NCBI GenBank assembly: GCA_002345675.1
Contig: DDWL01000069.1
Coordinates: 20,266-82,729 of the forward strand
Length of the DNA stretch: 62,464 nucleotides
Source: Bacteroidales bacterium UBA2287
GTDB lineage: Bacteria; Bacteroidota; Bacteroidia; Bacteroidales; Tenuifilaceae
Direction of reading: 5' to 3'
The notes under the pieces are model-generated. The model did no database searches. It was not told where the DNA came from and saw only the letters and a list, made by a program, of their open reading frames with translations. This document shows positions 52,128 to 61,105 of this stretch, one piece after another (the first letter of the stretch is position 1; each line of letters starts with the position of its first letter). Both the position numbers and the translations under genes were made by a program.

Positions 52128-52988
52128 ATGAGACAGTTAAAAATCACAAAGTCAATTACTAACAGAGAGAGCGCCTCTCTCGATAAATACCTTCAAGAGA
52201 TAGGCAAGGAGGATTTAATTACTGTTGAAGAGGAGGTTGAACTGGCGCAACGGATAAAAAAGGGCGATCAGGAAGCACTTGAAAAATTAACTCGCGCTAA
52301 CCTTCGTTTCGTAGTTTCCGTTGCTAAACAGTATCAAAATCAAGGGCTAAGCCTACCCGACCTTATTAACGAGGGCAATTTAGGCTTAATTAAAGCAGCC
52401 GAAAAATTCGACGAAACCCGTGGATTTAAATTTATTTCGTACGCAGTTTGGTGGATTCGCCAATCGATTCTTCAGGCTTTAGCCGAACAGTCGCGTATAG
52501 TTCGCTTACCCTTAAATCAGGTTGGTTCGCTAAATAAACTTAATAAAGCCTTTTCGAAATTCGAACAGCAATTCGAGCGCACACCTTCGCCCGAGGAACT
52601 TGCCGAAATTCTCGAACTTCCAAAGGAAAAAGTTTCCGACACACTTAGGGTTTCGGGTCGCCACGTATCGGTCGATGCACCTTTTGTTGATGGGGAAGAG
52701 AATAGTTTGCTAGATGTGCTCGTAAACAACGATTCGCCAAATGCCGATAGGGTTCTTATTAACGAATCGCTTTCGCGCGAAATTGACCGTGCTTTGGCAA
52801 CTCTTACCGAAAGGGAGCGCGATATTATCAAACTTTTCTTTGGAATTAGCAATTCCGAGATGACCCTTGAGGAGATTGGCGAAAAGTTTGGTTTAACTCG
52901 TGAGCGAGTAAGGCAAATAAAGGAGAAAGCGATACGTCGTCTTCGACATACTTCGCGAAGCAAGCTGCTTAAATCGTACTTAGGATAA
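52128..52988 (+). CDS. rpoD: Primary sigma factor RpoD (Bacteroidota type)
   Basis: This 286-aa protein is the short primary sigma factor of Bacteroidota. It lacks the long N-terminal region 1.1. Region 2 (about residues 50-120) contains LRFVVSVAKQYQNQGL, DLINEGNLGLIKAAEKFD and FISYAVWWIRQSI. Region 3 follows, and region 4 (about 215-280) has LTERERDIIKLFFG and the helix-turn-helix TLEEIGEKFGLTRERVRQI. It reads the unusual TAnnTTTG promoters seen in this window. Confidence 0.98.
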   Translation: MRQLKITKSITNRESASLDKYLQEIGKEDLITVEEEVELAQRIKKGDQEALEKLTRANLRFVVSVAKQYQNQGLSLPDLINEGNLGLIKAAEKFDETRGFKFISYAVWWIRQSILQALAEQSRIVRLPLNQVGSLNKLNKAFSKFEQQFERTPSPEELAEILELPKEKVSDTLRVSGRHVSVDAPFVDGEENSLLDVLVNNDSPNADRVLINESLSREIDRALATLTERERDIIKLFFGISNSEMTLEEIGEKFGLTRERVRQIKEKAIRRLRHTSRSKLLKSYLG

Positions 52989-52993
52989 AACAT

Positions 52994-53019
52994 AAAGAGC
53001 CTCGAATAGAGGCTCTTTT
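52994..53019. terminator. Bidirectional terminator between rpoD and recA
   Basis: AAAGAGCCTC (52994-53003) pairs with GAGGCTCTTT (53009-53018), with T-rich runs on both strands. Confidence 0.85.
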
Positions 53020-53043
53020 CAGTTTTAATATAATTGTGTCTAC

Positions 53044-54084
53044 TTACTTGTTTTCGTTTCCGTTTTTAACAGCTGCAATAATTTTTGCCTGAATTTCGTT
53101 AGCAAGTTCAACATTATCGTTAAGTAGCTGTCGAACCGAGTCGCGACCTTGACCAAGTTTTGTTTCGCCGTAGCTAAACCACGATCCGCTCTTCTTTATA
53201 ATATTCTGCTCAACGCCCATATCAACAATTTCGCCAGTGAGCGAAATACCTTCGCCGTACACAATGTCGAATTCCGCTTTGCGGAAAGGAGGTGCAACCT
53301 TATTCTTCACAATTTTAACACGAACACGATTTCCTGTGCTTTCCTCACCATCTTTTAATTGCGATATTTTACGAATGTCGACCCGAACACTTGAGTAGAA
53401 CTTAAGAGCATTTCCACCTGTGGTGGTTTCGGGGTTGCCAAACATTACACCAATTTTATCGCGAAGCTGATTTATGAAAATGCAACATGTATTGGTGCGG
53501 GCAATATTAGCCGTAAGCTTACGAAGGGCTTGCGACATTAGTCGGGCTTGTAACCCCATCTTATTTTCGCCCATTTCGCCTTCAATTTCGGCTTTTGGAG
53601 TAAGCGCAGCAACAGAGTCGATAACAACAATGTCGATGGCACTAGAGCGAATAAGGTGGTCGGCTATTTCAAGTGCCTGCTCACCGTTGTCGGGTTGCGA
53701 AATGAGAAGCGTTTCAACATCGACACCAAGTTTTTCGGCATAGGTACGGTCGAATGCATGCTCAGCATCGATAATTGCAGCAATTCCACCTGCTTTTTGG
53801 GCTTCGGCAATGGCGTGAATGGCTAGTGTTGTTTTACCCGACGATTCGGGGCCAAAAATTTCAATTACGCGACCACGGGGATAACCGCCAACACCTAATG
53901 CAATGTCGAGAGCAATTGACCCGCTCGAGATTGTTTGAACATCGGCAACTGGCTTGTCGCCCATTTTCATTATGGTTCCTTTACCATAATCCTTTTCAAT
54001 TTTGTCGAGAGTAAGCTGAAGCGATTTAAGCTTTTCCTTACTAACTTCTTTTTGATCTTTCTTTTCGGTTTTCTTATTGTCCAT
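53044..54084 (-). CDS. recA: Recombinase RecA
   Basis: This 346-aa ATPase forms filaments on single-stranded DNA for homologous recombination and SOS control. It has Walker A GPESSGKTT (78-86), Walker B IVVIDSVAAL, and loop regions INQLRDKIGVMFGNPETTTGG. It has a Lys-rich N-terminus, as in Bacteroidota. It is 12 bp downstream of bcp in the same direction, an order often seen here. No LexA box is obvious upstream. Confidence 0.98.
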   Translation of the reverse strand: MDNKKTEKKDQKEVSKEKLKSLQLTLDKIEKDYGKGTIMKMGDKPVADVQTISSGSIALDIALGVGGYPRGRVIEIFGPESSGKTTLAIHAIAEAQKAGGIAAIIDAEHAFDRTYAEKLGVDVETLLISQPDNGEQALEIADHLIRSSAIDIVVIDSVAALTPKAEIEGEMGENKMGLQARLMSQALRKLTANIARTNTCCIFINQLRDKIGVMFGNPETTTGGNALKFYSSVRVDIRKISQLKDGEESTGNRVRVKIVKNKVAPPFRKAEFDIVYGEGISLTGEIVDMGVEQNIIKKSGSWFSYGETKLGQGRDSVRQLLNDNVELANEIQAKIIAAVKNGNENK

Positions 54085-54096
54085 TGGTTGTCTATA

Positions 54097-54564
54097 TTAT
54101 TTATTTTGAAGTAGTTTTAAAATTTGGTCAACGTGTTCGGCAGTATCAACCTTCGATATTACCTCTGCAATTTCACCATTACCATTTATTATAAAAGTAG
54201 TACGATGTAGTCCCATAACCGGTTTTCCGTACATTTTCTTTTCGCCAAAAACTCCGTATGTTGTTGCTATTTGCCTTTCGGTATCGGAAATTAGGGTAAA
54301 TGGCAGGTTATACTTTGCAATAAATTTTTGGTGACTAGCAACGCTATCGGGGCTAACGCCAACAACTTCGAGACCCAGCCCTTTGAGTTTTTCGTAACCA
54401 TCGCGAAGGCTACAAGCCTCTTTGGTGCAACCAGGGGTATCGTCTTTTGGGTAGAAGTAAAGAACTACACTTTTCCCTTTAAAGTTCGAAAGGGAAATTT
54501 GATTACCATCCTGGTTGGTTGCTGTAAATTCGGGCGCTTTATCGCCTTTTTTTAGTGTTGTCAT
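54097..54564 (-). CDS. bcp: Thioredoxin-dependent thiol peroxidase (Bcp/PrxQ)
   Basis: This 155-aa peroxiredoxin reduces hydrogen and lipid peroxides. The active site is YPKDDTPGCTKEACSLRD, with peroxidatic C46 and resolving C51, a PrxQ arrangement within one helix. It probably receives electrons from thioredoxin made by the nearby trx genes. It forms a two-gene operon with recA (12-bp gap). Confidence 0.96.
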   Translation of the reverse strand: MTTLKKGDKAPEFTATNQDGNQISLSNFKGKSVVLYFYPKDDTPGCTKEACSLRDGYEKLKGLGLEVVGVSPDSVASHQKFIAKYNLPFTLISDTERQIATTYGVFGEKKMYGKPVMGLHRTTFIINGNGEIAEVISKVDTAEHVDQILKLLQNK

Positions 54565-54692
54565 GGCTATTTATCTTTTGTAAAGTTACACATTATGAGT
54601 TATAATTCACCGTTGAGTATGAAACGATTTATCAACATTGTTGTTCAATATTTGGAATCGATACTATTTCCAAATTTTAAAATGCAGTAACG

Positions 54693-54720
54693 AAAAAAGT
54701 CGCCTAAGCGACCTTTTTTA
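54693..54720 (-). terminator. Terminator of fabI
   Basis: On the minus strand GTCGC-TTAG-GCGAC is followed by TTTTTT, placed 47 bp after the fabI stop. Confidence 0.8.
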
Positions 54721-54766
54721 TAGAAAAAATAGCGATTAATGACTACGTAATTATAGAATTATTCTT

Positions 54767-55606
54767 CTACTTACAATCCTTGCACTCATCGAGGTTTTTA
54801 TTGTAAACGGCCATTGCCCTATTGCTCATACCCATACTGGAGAAGCCTCCGTCGTTGTATAGGTTTTGCATGGTTATCTTGCGGGTAAGGTCGCTAAAAA
54901 GCGTTACACAGTAATCGGCGCATTCCAGCGCATCGGCATTGCCAAGTGGCGACATGCGGTCGGTAAAATCCATAAGCCCATCGAAACCCATAACTCCGCT
55001 GCCTGCGGTAGTTGGTGTAGGCGATTGGGAAATGGTGTTAATTCGAACCCTACGCTCGCGACCATAAATATAGCCAAAGCTGCGGGCAATCGATTCGAGT
55101 AGGGCTTTTGCGTCGGCCATGTCGTTATACCCGTATAGGGTTCGTTGCGCAGCAATGTACGACAGCGCAACTATGGAACCCCAGGGCTTAATGGCATCGA
55201 GTTTCCAAGCTACTTGCAGTAATTTATGAAACGAGACAGCTGAAATATCGAGGGTTTTAGCGAAGTAATCGTAATCGATATCGTCGTATGTTCGGCCTTT
55301 ACGAACGTTTGGCGACATGCCAATGGAGTGCAGTACAAAGTCGATTTTCCCCCCAAAATGCTCCATCGACTGAGAGACAAGGTTTTCCAAATCCTTAACG
55401 CTGGTTGCATCGGCAGCAATAAGTTTAGCATTGGTTAGGGTAGCCAACTCGTCGATAGTACCCATGCGAATTGCAACTGGAGTGTTGGTTAGTACTAATT
55501 CGGCACCCTCTTCGTGGGCACGAATAGCCGCTTTCCAAGCAATAGAATTTTCGTTGAGGGCTCCAAAAATTATCCCCTTTTTCCCTTTAAGTAAATTGTA
55601 AGCCAT
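54767..55606 (-). CDS. fabI: Enoyl-[acyl-carrier-protein] reductase FabI
   Basis: This 279-aa NADH-dependent short-chain reductase performs the last step of fatty-acid elongation. It has GIIFGALNENSIAWKAA (NAD site), the catalytic pair Y160-x6-K167 (YNDMADAK) with Y150 nearby, and FGYIYGRERRVRINTISQSP. The C-terminus holds DGGFSSMGMS. It stands between its terminator and recN with a 120-bp gap, so it is probably expressed alone. It fits FabI rather than FabK or FabL. Confidence 0.96.
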   Translation of the reverse strand: MAYNLLKGKKGIIFGALNENSIAWKAAIRAHEEGAELVLTNTPVAIRMGTIDELATLTNAKLIAADATSVKDLENLVSQSMEHFGGKIDFVLHSIGMSPNVRKGRTYDDIDYDYFAKTLDISAVSFHKLLQVAWKLDAIKPWGSIVALSYIAAQRTLYGYNDMADAKALLESIARSFGYIYGRERRVRINTISQSPTPTTAGSGVMGFDGLMDFTDRMSPLGNADALECADYCVTLFSDLTRKITMQNLYNDGGFSSMGMSNRAMAVYNKNLDECKDCK

Positions 55607-55726
55607 ATGTTCAGAGTTGGTTAATATTTTAAACGAGAGTATTAAAATGATGCATCACTGTTAAACAGCAAACTACGCTCGATGTTCAATTTACTACATA
55701 AAGCACTAATAAACAGCAGTAAAAAC

Positions 55727-57388
55727 TTATGTGTTTTGAGAAAGTAAATGCTTGGCATTTGTTATTGCTGCATCGGAAAGCGATTCGCCGCTTAGCATTT
55801 TTGCAATTTCAACAACCCTTTCATCCTTATCGAGAAGCTTAATTAGGGTTTTCGATGCTGCGGACCGATTGTCCTTGTAAACAAAAAAATGCGTGTTGCC
55901 TTTGCAGGCAATTTGAGGCAAGTGAGTTATGTTAATTACCTGCATGCCCTTGCCCATGTCGCTAATAATGTTGCCCATTTTATCGGCTACTTCGCCCGAA
56001 ACGCCCGTGTCAATCTCGTCGAAAACAATAGTAGGCAATCCTTTTTGGGCAACCATAAGCGATTTTAGGCTTAGCATAAGCCTTGATATTTCGCCACCCG
56101 AAGCAATTTTAGTTAGTTCCTGAGGCGGTATTTGCTTATTAGCGGTGAACAGAAATGTTACTGCATCTTTTCCAAGAGAATTAAATTCGATAGTATCTTC
56201 AATTTGTACTACAAATGATGCAAAGGGCATACCCAGCTGCTTAAGCAGATTTGCAATATTTAGTTCGAATTTGGGAGCACTAGCTTTTCGTTTTTTCGAA
56301 ATAACTAGAGCCTTTTCTGTAATGTTTTTAAGCGTACTGAGAAGTTCTGTTTTTTTTGCTGAAATTTCCGATTCGTAGCCAGTTATTTGGTCAACTTGAA
56401 TACGAAGCGATTCGCGAATTGCAATAAGATCATCGGCAGTTGAAACTCGATGCTTTTGCTGAAGAGTAAACAGCATATCGAGGCGTTGGTTAACCTGCAT
56501 AAGCTGCTCGGGGTCGAGGTGGATTTTTTCGTTTAGGCGGTTAACCTCATCGTTAATATCTCTGAGCTCGGTTCGGCACGATTCGATTCGAGTGCTAAGA
56601 ACTTTTGCCTCTGGTAAATAGTTCGATATTTTTTGTAAACTGGTAACAGAATTTTTAAGAACTGGGATAACTGAAAGTTCGTTGGAATCGAGCATTTCGA
56701 AGGCAAGTTGTAGCCCAGTTTTAATTTCTTCGGCATTCGAAAGTTGCTGTTGAAGTAGTTCAAGGTCGGCCTGTTCGCCCTCCTTTAGCTTTGCTTCGTC
56801 GAGTTGCTTTAGTTGGTGTTCAAGGTAGTCGAGGTCGGCAAGTGCTTTTCTCGAATTCTCCTCAAGTTCTGCAATTTCCAATTGCAGCATTTTGTAATGG
56901 TTGTAAGTTTCCTTATAAGTAATTAGTTCGCTGTTAATTACAGCAAAAGCGTCGACAGTTCCAATTTGAAAAGCGCTACTCGAAAGTAACAGATTTTGGT
57001 GCTGCGAGTGAATGTCGATAAGGCGTTCGCCTAAATCTTTTATAACATTAAGATTGACAGGAACTTCGTTTATAAATGCACGCGATTTTCCAGCTTCATT
57101 TATTTGCCTTCGAATTATAGTGCTTGTATGGTAGTCGAGGTCGTTTTCTTCAAAAAATTGCTCGAGATTGTATCCCGAAATTTCGAAAAGACCTTCAACG
57201 ACACAGTTTTTTGACTTGTCTTTAAGAACCGAGGCATCGGCTCGTTGCCCAAGAATTAATGCAAGAGCACCAAGCAGAATTGACTTTCCGGCACCGGTTT
57301 CGCCAGTAATAATATTTAACCCTTGCCTAAACTCAATATCGAGTTCGTCAATTAGTGCGTAGTTCTGTATATGAAGATTACGAAGCAT
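55727..57388 (-). CDS. recN: DNA repair protein RecN
   Basis: This 553-aa SMC-like ATPase assists double-strand break repair. It has Walker A IITGETGAGKSILLGAL (about residues 22-38), central coiled coils with RRQINEAGKSRAFINEVPV, and the C-terminal signature SGGEISRLMLSLK with IVFDEIDTGVSGEVADKMG. It is the last member of bamD-rpoZ-coaBC-DUF4835-recN, 17 bp after DUF4835. The gene order is conserved in Bacteroidota. Confidence 0.97.
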   Translation of the reverse strand: MLRNLHIQNYALIDELDIEFRQGLNIITGETGAGKSILLGALALILGQRADASVLKDKSKNCVVEGLFEISGYNLEQFFEENDLDYHTSTIIRRQINEAGKSRAFINEVPVNLNVIKDLGERLIDIHSQHQNLLLSSSAFQIGTVDAFAVINSELITYKETYNHYKMLQLEIAELEENSRKALADLDYLEHQLKQLDEAKLKEGEQADLELLQQQLSNAEEIKTGLQLAFEMLDSNELSVIPVLKNSVTSLQKISNYLPEAKVLSTRIESCRTELRDINDEVNRLNEKIHLDPEQLMQVNQRLDMLFTLQQKHRVSTADDLIAIRESLRIQVDQITGYESEISAKKTELLSTLKNITEKALVISKKRKASAPKFELNIANLLKQLGMPFASFVVQIEDTIEFNSLGKDAVTFLFTANKQIPPQELTKIASGGEISRLMLSLKSLMVAQKGLPTIVFDEIDTGVSGEVADKMGNIISDMGKGMQVINITHLPQIACKGNTHFFVYKDNRSAASKTLIKLLDKDERVVEIAKMLSGESLSDAAITNAKHLLSQNT

Positions 57389-57405
57389 TTCGGGATTCGA
57401 GATGT

Positions 57406-58386
57406 TTATCGTTGAGGTTTTGTACCGCCTGGACGACCCATTGTTGCTGGTTGTTTTCCTTGACCTCCCGAGGTTCCCGATTGCATTTTACTGTATTTCG
57501 ATGCATTAGAGTTATCAATTTCGGTAAGAATGGTTATAACTCTAGTTTTTTCGGCAGGAAACGACTCGGAGAAAAGGCTTACAAGTTCATCGTTTTTTGC
57601 ATCGAAGAAAATTTGCATATAGTACATGTACGGGTCGGGCTTTTCGCGAAATACTTTTTGAATATTAACAAGATTTTCGGCTATTTCGCCTCGCCCTTCC
57701 ATAACCTTATCGCTCATGCGATCTAATCCATGCCTGTGGTAGCGGTAGTAAACTTCCCTAATTGGTCGGTACTTTGTGTTTAAAAGGTTTTCGACTAACC
57801 AGTAGCGATTTTTTCGGTTTCCCTCGTAAGCCTTCCAGCCTCGCTCAATTGCGTTTTGAGAGTTGTTAACAATTCTCTCGGCCTTTTGAAAATACTCGGT
57901 TCCACCTAAATACGAGTATGTATCGTAGTCGAAGCCAATAATTATATAAGCGTAATAGGCTAGTAGCGAAGTTAGATTGCTCGAAAATGTAGTTTCGGAA
58001 AACTCCAACTTGTCGAACTCCATATAGCGAAAGTGAAGATTATTGTCGACAATATTGAGGATGGTTGTAGTGTACGAAGTATTAAAAACTGGACGACGCG
58101 ATTGTATACTTAAAGTACCCTTGTACTCGTCGGAGCCAATTTGCTCGTTTAAAGTAAGCATTACGTTGCATTCAATTCGCTCGTCTTGCCCGTAAACATG
58201 GTTAGTCCACGAGGTGTTGTTCATAAACTCGTAAAGGGCAGTTTGAAACGTTTGAAACATGTTTCGGTTGGTGCCCTGAATTTTTTGAGAATTTACTTGA
58301 ATATTACACCTTAACTCTTGCTGGAAACTGGTAAACGGAATGGCTACAAAACTTGCTAGTACAATAAGTTTTCGAATGCTCAACAT
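57406..58386 (-). CDS. DUF4835 protein (PorD-like)
   Basis: This 326-aa secreted protein has a signal peptide (IRKLIVLASFVAIPFTSFQQ) and a DUF4835 domain (NIQVNSQKIQGTNRNMFQTF, SYLGGTEYFQKAERIVNNSQ, GRGEIAENLVNIQKVF). Some annotation pipelines name this family PorD and link it with type IX secretion; I rely on memory for that. The C-terminus is a Gly/Pro/Ser-rich tail. It sits between coaBC and recN with gaps of 23 and 17 bp. Confidence 0.9.
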   Translation of the reverse strand: MLSIRKLIVLASFVAIPFTSFQQELRCNIQVNSQKIQGTNRNMFQTFQTALYEFMNNTSWTNHVYGQDERIECNVMLTLNEQIGSDEYKGTLSIQSRRPVFNTSYTTTILNIVDNNLHFRYMEFDKLEFSETTFSSNLTSLLAYYAYIIIGFDYDTYSYLGGTEYFQKAERIVNNSQNAIERGWKAYEGNRKNRYWLVENLLNTKYRPIREVYYRYHRHGLDRMSDKVMEGRGEIAENLVNIQKVFREKPDPYMYYMQIFFDAKNDELVSLFSESFPAEKTRVITILTEIDNSNASKYSKMQSGTSGGQGKQPATMGRPGGTKPQR

Positions 58387-58409
58387 GCTTGTATTTTTTA
58401 GTTGAAGTG

Positions 58410-59612
58410 CTATTTACCCAAAAGCAAACATAGTTCATTTACTATGTCGATTGCAACCTCTTGCTTAGTTTTTAAGTTAAACTCTTTAATAATACCTTTA
58501 TTATTTACAATAGTAATTTTGTTGGTATTATGTTCAAACCCTGCGCCAGCATCCTTTAACGAGTTAAGCACAATAAAGTCGAGATTTTTTGAGGAAAGTT
58601 TCTTTTTAGCATTTTCGATTCCGTTATTGGTTTCGAGTGCAAAGCCAACAAGAAATTGCTGAGAGTTTTTCGATTCGCCAAGTTTTTTTGAGATATCGAG
58701 GGTAGGCGACAAGTTAAGCGTTAACTCGTCGCCCATGCGTTTAATTTTAGTTAAGCTAACATTTTGAGGAGTAAAGTCGGCAACGGCTGCAGCCATAATT
58801 GCGCCATTACATTCGCCAAAGCGAGCAATGCAAGCATTAGCCATTTGTTGTGCAGTTTCAACCTTAACTAATTCAATTGCTTTATGGCTGGGGATTTCGT
58901 GGCAAGGTCCAGTTATAAATACAACTTCTGCTCCTCGTTTGGCTAATTCCAAAGCTATTTGTTTCCCCATTTTTCCCGACGAGCGGTTTCCTATAAAGCG
59001 AACCGGGTCGATGGGTTCGAAAGTTGGCCCCGATGTTACAAGAACTTTTATGTTTGCTAACTGCTTACTGCCGAAAAAAAAAGCCTTTACAAACTCAACA
59101 ATTTGCTCAGGTTCCTCCATTCGTCCTTTTCCCGAAAGGCCACTAGCCAGTTCGCCAGTTGCAGGTTCAACAATTAAGTTGCCGTAACCCTCTAAAATCT
59201 TAAGGTTTTTTTGGGTTGCAGGGTGCTGAAACATGTCGAGGTCCATTGCAGGCGCAACAACTACAGGGCAGCGAGCCGAAAGGTAAGTTGTTAAAAGCAA
59301 ATTGTCGGCTACACCGTTGGCCATTTTGGCAATGGTATTTGCCGTTGCAGGAGCAATAAGGTAAAGGTCGGCCCAAATACCAAGGTCGACGTGGCTATTC
59401 CAATCGCCATTTTCGGGATTGAAAAAGTCGACCAGAATAGGATTTTTGGTAAGCGTAGCCATTGTTAAAGGGGTAATAAACTCTTTGGCCAAAGGGGTCA
59501 TAATAACTTTTACGTTTGCCCCCTCCTTAACCATAAGCCTTGCAAGTGTTGCTGCCTTGTATGCAGCAATACTGCCAGTAATGCCAAGAATTATGTTTTT
59601 CCCCTTTAGCAT
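58410..59612 (-). CDS. coaBC: Bifunctional phosphopantothenoylcysteine synthetase/decarboxylase
   Basis: This 400-aa enzyme runs two steps of coenzyme A synthesis. The N-terminal FMN-dependent decarboxylase (about 1-185) has GITGSIAAYKAATLARLM, SHVDLGIWADLYLIAPATAN and PAMDLDMFQHPATQ (usual consensus PAMN, here PAMD). The C-terminal CTP-dependent ligase (about 190-400) has VTSGPTFEPIDPVRFIGNRS and VLNSLKDAGAGFEHNTNKIT. It is 3 bp after rpoZ in the operon. Confidence 0.96.
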   Translation of the reverse strand: MLKGKNIILGITGSIAAYKAATLARLMVKEGANVKVIMTPLAKEFITPLTMATLTKNPILVDFFNPENGDWNSHVDLGIWADLYLIAPATANTIAKMANGVADNLLLTTYLSARCPVVVAPAMDLDMFQHPATQKNLKILEGYGNLIVEPATGELASGLSGKGRMEEPEQIVEFVKAFFFGSKQLANIKVLVTSGPTFEPIDPVRFIGNRSSGKMGKQIALELAKRGAEVVFITGPCHEIPSHKAIELVKVETAQQMANACIARFGECNGAIMAAAVADFTPQNVSLTKIKRMGDELTLNLSPTLDISKKLGESKNSQQFLVGFALETNNGIENAKKKLSSKNLDFIVLNSLKDAGAGFEHNTNKITIVNNKGIIKEFNLKTKQEVAIDIVNELCLLLGK

Positions 59613-59615
59613 GGG

Positions 59616-59951
59616 TTAGTTACTCAGTTTATCAGCATTTTCTCCTTTACGGAAGTACAGTTTACTGTCGATAAACTCTTGAGTAGCAATAAGTACTGGT
59701 TTAGGTAACCTTTCGTAAAACTTACTGATTTCAATTTGCTCCCTGTTTTCGAAAACCTCCTCAAGGTTATCGGTGTAGTATGCAAACTCTTCGAGTTTTT
59801 TATTAAGTTCCTGCTTCATCTCGTGCGAAAGTTTATTGGCACGTTTCGAAATAATGATAACACTTTCGTAAATGTTGCCAGTCTCCTTGTCGAGTTTGCT
59901 CATGTCGCGTGTTACAGTAGATGCGGGGCAAGTTAGTTTTTTGAAGTCCAT
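59616..59951 (-). CDS. rpoZ: RNA polymerase omega subunit
   Basis: This 111-aa protein is the omega/RPB6 subunit that helps fold the beta prime subunit. It begins with MDFKKLTCPASTVTRDMSKL and has ESVIIISKRANKLSHEMKQE, typical of the Bacteroidota form. It is 13 bp after bamD and 3 bp before coaBC, as in related genomes. Confidence 0.94.
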   Translation of the reverse strand: MDFKKLTCPASTVTRDMSKLDKETGNIYESVIIISKRANKLSHEMKQELNKKLEEFAYYTDNLEEVFENREQIEISKFYERLPKPVLIATQEFIDSKLYFRKGENADKLSN

Positions 59952-59964
59952 ATTGTAGTTTTAA

Positions 59965-60759
59965 TTATTGGTTACCAGTGAATTTAATTGAATTAGCATG
60001 AATTTTTTCAGCATAGTTTAAGTACTTGCTCTGTGGATACTCGCCAACAAGAGTATAGTACTCGTCAACAGTATTCTGAAAACGTTCCCTGCGTTTCGAA
60101 GGAACACTATTTTCGGCAAGAAGGTAGGAAGCCTGAAGCACCATGTAAAGCTGCTCCTCGCGGTAGCTACTGTTGGGATATTCTCGTAAACTATTTTTAA
60201 GTGATACGATTGCAGCTTTATAGTCGCCTGTGTCGAAGTATAGTTTTGAACTTAGGTACGACTTTTCCATTAGTTTGTTTCGAAGTTCGTCCAATATAAC
60301 ATCAACTTCCTGCTTGCGAGAAGTACGTGGATATTTTGCCGAAAACTCGAGGAACGATGAAATGGCGGCGTTTGTTGTTTCCTGGTCGAGCAAGGGACGA
60401 GGGGATGATTTATAGTAGCAGTATGCATACATAAACTCGGCCTCTTCGGTAAACAGACTTTTAGGGTAATTTTTGCGAAAATTGTCGAAGTAGTGGCCAG
60501 CAAGTAAGTAATCGCCTTGGTGATAGTAGCCATTAGCTAAATAGAATTCAATGGTGTCGGAGCGTTGAGTTCCTTTGTAAACCGAAACAATTTGCTCTAA
60601 AATTGTAGTATAGCGGTAATGATCTTTTTTCTCGTAGTATTCAAGGGCTTTTTTATATTTCATATTGTAGTCGCTGCTTTTGAGCAACTTGTCGTACTTG
60701 CTGCACGATGTAATTAAGGCGCTAATAATGATAACTGCGTAGAGAGATTTTTTAATCAT
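59965..60759 (-). CDS. bamD: Outer-membrane assembly lipoprotein BamD
   Basis: This 264-aa lipoprotein is part of the BAM complex that inserts beta-barrel proteins in the outer membrane. The lipobox is ALITSC after KKSLYAVIIIS. The rest is a string of TPR-like helical repeats (SDYNMKYKKALEYYEKKDHY, YHQGDYLLAGHYFDNFRKNY, YDTGDYKAAIVSLKNSLREY in pattern). A TTG start at 60786 is possible, but the ATG at 60759 gives a proper lipoprotein signal. It leads the operon that ends with recN. Confidence 0.92.
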   Translation of the reverse strand: MIKKSLYAVIIISALITSCSKYDKLLKSSDYNMKYKKALEYYEKKDHYRYTTILEQIVSVYKGTQRSDTIEFYLANGYYHQGDYLLAGHYFDNFRKNYPKSLFTEEAEFMYAYCYYKSSPRPLLDQETTNAAISSFLEFSAKYPRTSRKQEVDVILDELRNKLMEKSYLSSKLYFDTGDYKAAIVSLKNSLREYPNSSYREEQLYMVLQASYLLAENSVPSKRRERFQNTVDEYYTLVGEYPQSKYLNYAEKIHANSIKFTGNQ

Positions 60760-60833
60760 TTTTTTCCAATTGCTAGGTTTTATCAATAAAACTCACACTT
60801 CGATAAAATATTTTGTGGCTTAATTTAAGCGAG

Positions 60834-60841
60834 CAAAATTA
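60834..60841 (-). promoter_or_regulatory. Probable -7 box of the bamD-recN operon
   Basis: On the minus strand this is TAATTTTG, 74 bp before the bamD ATG. Confidence 0.45.
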
Positions 60842-61050
60842 ACTATTTTTTTGTTCAATTTATGTGTCGAGTTCAAATAAATGTAATTCTCGAATTTCGA
60901 GGGGATTATTAAGGGTAACAGCATGCGTATTGTAAGCACTATGTATTTGTATGTCAGAATTTAATGTATTGTGAAGACTTGAAGTGTTCCAATAGTTAAA
61001 AATCATTAATTACACATTGAGATTAATGGGGCATTGCTGTTGAAACAATT
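60842..61050. other. Intergenic region
   Basis: About 210 bp of AT-rich DNA between the bamD promoter and the trxB terminator. A small palindrome CTCGAATTTCGAG lies at 60892-60904. I see no gene. Confidence 0.5.
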
Positions 61051-61095
61051 AAAAACTCTAAGCCCTTCATTTTAGAGAATTGAATGGCTTAGAGT
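61051..61095 (-). terminator. Terminator of trxB2
   Basis: On the minus strand ACTCTAAGCC and its complement (61055-61064 with 61086-61095) form a stem, followed by TTTTT. Confidence 0.75.
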
Positions 61096-61105
61096 AATAT
61101 TGATG